NCBI GenBank assembly: GCA_963662575.1 | Contig: OY759723.1 | Span: 434,001 to 498,000, forward strand | Length of the DNA stretch: 64,000 bases | Direction: 5' to 3' | From: Bin5 sp963662575 | Lineage (GTDB): Bacteria > Chloroflexota > Anaerolineae > Caldilineales > Caldilineaceae | The notes under the pieces: model-generated | What the model saw: the letters and a program-made list of their open reading frames with translations, nothing else | Database searches by the model: none | Told to the model about the DNA's origin: nothing | In this document: positions 63,160 through 64,000 of the stretch, piece after piece | Layout of the letters: every line of letters begins with the position of its first letter | Position numbering within the stretch: position 1 is the stretch's first letter | Position numbers and translations under genes: made by a program

Positions 63160-64000
63160 CTATTGGCCGACAGCCGCTTCTGACGTATGGGCAGCGGCGG
63201 CGCCGGTTCCACTGCGCAGGAGTCCGCCGAGCGCCAATACAAAACTGAGCAGATAGACTAGCCAGCCCAGGAAGGGAATCCGACCGAGGAAGACGATCAG
63301 TAGTGCGCCCATCAAAAGGAGGATAAGGGGATTGTGATCTCCGCCTAGCCTCTCGCCGATAATCTCCCCCAGCCAGACACCTGTAAGCAGCGGGCTGAGG
63401 AACCAGATTACGGCAGACGAGGCGACCAAAAATACGAACACGGCGATTCCAGGAACAACACCCCAGAACGCCCAGGTAAAGGCGACCAGAATCAGCGATG
63501 CGACGGGGATGAAGATGAGCAACGCTGCGGCCAGCAGGCCGAACAGTCCGGTCTCGACCGGATTTGATCGAATCGCGGTGGCAGGACGGACCAGTATATT
63601 GGGCCTGAAGCGCATCAGCAGCCAGCCGAGAATGACAACGCCGATGCCGATGGCGATGGTCCGGAAGATCCAGCCGAATATGGCGCCAACGATCGTACCG
63701 CCAGCGGCTTGGTCCTCGGCCGGCGCCTCATATTGGATGTCGCGGGCGAAACCGGCGGGAAATTGGCGTTGCTCCGTGCCGGAATACTTGAGTTCGCCGC
63801 CAATGCGTGCGGAATCACTGGCGCTGATTTCTTCGGCATGGATGTCGGCATCGCCGCCGATTACACCTGAAAGATGGAGCGTCCCCAGCCCGGCGCGGAG
63901 GTCACCACCGATGGCGCCGGAGATATCGGCGCCGCCCGCAAAGACGAATGCGTCACCTCCAATCTCGCCAGTGACGCGCAACCCGGATGCGGTTGATTGC
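63160..64000 (-). CDS. Bactofilin-like N-terminus with membrane domain (cut by window edge)
   Basis: The frame is open to base 64000, so the gene start lies outside. The visible 280 residues begin with short Gly/Ala-rich repeats (GEIGGDAFVFAGGADISGAIGGDL, GTLHLSGVIGGDADIHAEEI), the right-handed beta-helix pattern of polymer-forming bactofilins. Then about five membrane helices follow (about 95-120, 140-165, 165-200, 220-260), suggesting a membrane-anchored polymer-forming protein. I would call it bactofilin-like/polymer-forming cytoskeletal; membrane attachment is unusual. The end is at TAG/TGA near 63160. Confidence 0.72.
   Translation of the reverse strand, partial: QSTASGLRVTGEIGGDAFVFAGGADISGAIGGDLRAGLGTLHLSGVIGGDADIHAEEISASDSARIGGELKYSGTEQRQFPAGFARDIQYEAPAEDQAAGGTIVGAIFGWIFRTIAIGIGVVILGWLLMRFRPNILVRPATAIRSNPVETGLFGLLAAALLIFIPVASLILVAFTWAFWGVVPGIAVFVFLVASSAVIWFLSPLLTGVWLGEIIGERLGGDHNPLILLLMGALLIVFLGRIPFLGWLVYLLSFVLALGGLLRSGTGAAAAHTSEAAVGQ

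Overview
The window reads as a piece of a GC-rich bacterial chromosome, most likely an uncultured Chloroflexota bacterium of the Anaerolineae/Caldilineales type. This is inferred from gene content and style: DUF899, DUF951, a DUF5678-like protein, tandem RraA proteins, HyuA/HyuB, Rieske oxygenases, Pro/Thr-rich surface lipoproteins, and many small dispersed palindromic repeats between genes. There is no 16S rRNA and no tRNA that I could recognise, so the taxonomy is only a suggestion. The gene density is normal, with overlapping start/stop codons in most operons.

Layout. 1-3.3 kb: the end of recF, an AlaX-type alanyl-tRNA editing protein and a Rieske oxygenase. 3.4-9.4 kb (minus strand): a tightly coupled seven-gene operon with two ABC-2 export systems and a GbsR/MarR-type regulator. 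It is driven by a near-consensus promoter overlapped by a perfect 17-bp inverted repeat. 9.8-15.3 kb: aldo/keto reductase, the TldD/TldE protease pair, a DUF2442 protein and an MFS transporter. 15.4-19.3 kb: an accessory stretch, partly AT-richer, with an XRE regulator whose transcript looks leaderless and self-controlled, a conserved protein of unknown function, a NucS-like nuclease and an unknown two-gene cassette. 19.3-30.0 kb: catabolic genes (Rieske ferredoxin, amidohydrolase, two RraA paralogues, MFS, HyuB/membrane protein/HyuA, a molybdopterin-domain protein and ClpS). 30.0-31.0 kb is a gene-free, repeat-rich stretch. 31.0-38.3 kb: an ABC importer locus with a MalK/UgpC-like ATPase, a frameshifted solute-binding lipoprotein, a DppB-like permease, a fused permease-ATPase and a second ATPase. 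38.4-44.6 kb: phosphoglycerate mutase, sirtuin, RmuC, DUF899 and a YfbK-like VWA lipoprotein. 44.9-52.5 kb: a second accessory region with a DUF5678-like protein, a 1195-residue caspase/alpha-beta hydrolase fusion, and a TcmP/three-Cys-motif gene pair split by an IS701-type insertion sequence. 52.8-64 kb: ABC-F ATPase, acyl-CoA synthetase, HNH nuclease, membrane proteins, a Tat-exported glycosidase-like lipoprotein, a SelW-like selenoprotein gene with an in-frame UGA, NIF3, DUF951 and a bactofilin-like membrane protein.

The strongest unusual observations are four. (1) A selenoprotein gene of the SelW/Rdx family at 61547-61813 has a CxxU motif and a plausible bacterial SECIS hairpin; a conventional gene caller would miss it. 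(2) Removing the IS701-type element and one copy of its TTAG duplication restores a 374-residue TcmP frame that ends inside the start of the three-Cys-motif gene, so the two were one translationally coupled operon. (3) The caspase/hydrolase fusion is a candidate cell-death or conflict effector. (4) Two regulators, the GbsR-like and XRE proteins, have palindromes placed exactly over their own core promoters. Two genes, the solute-binding protein and the transposase, are broken at homopolymers, so assembly error must be excluded for both.
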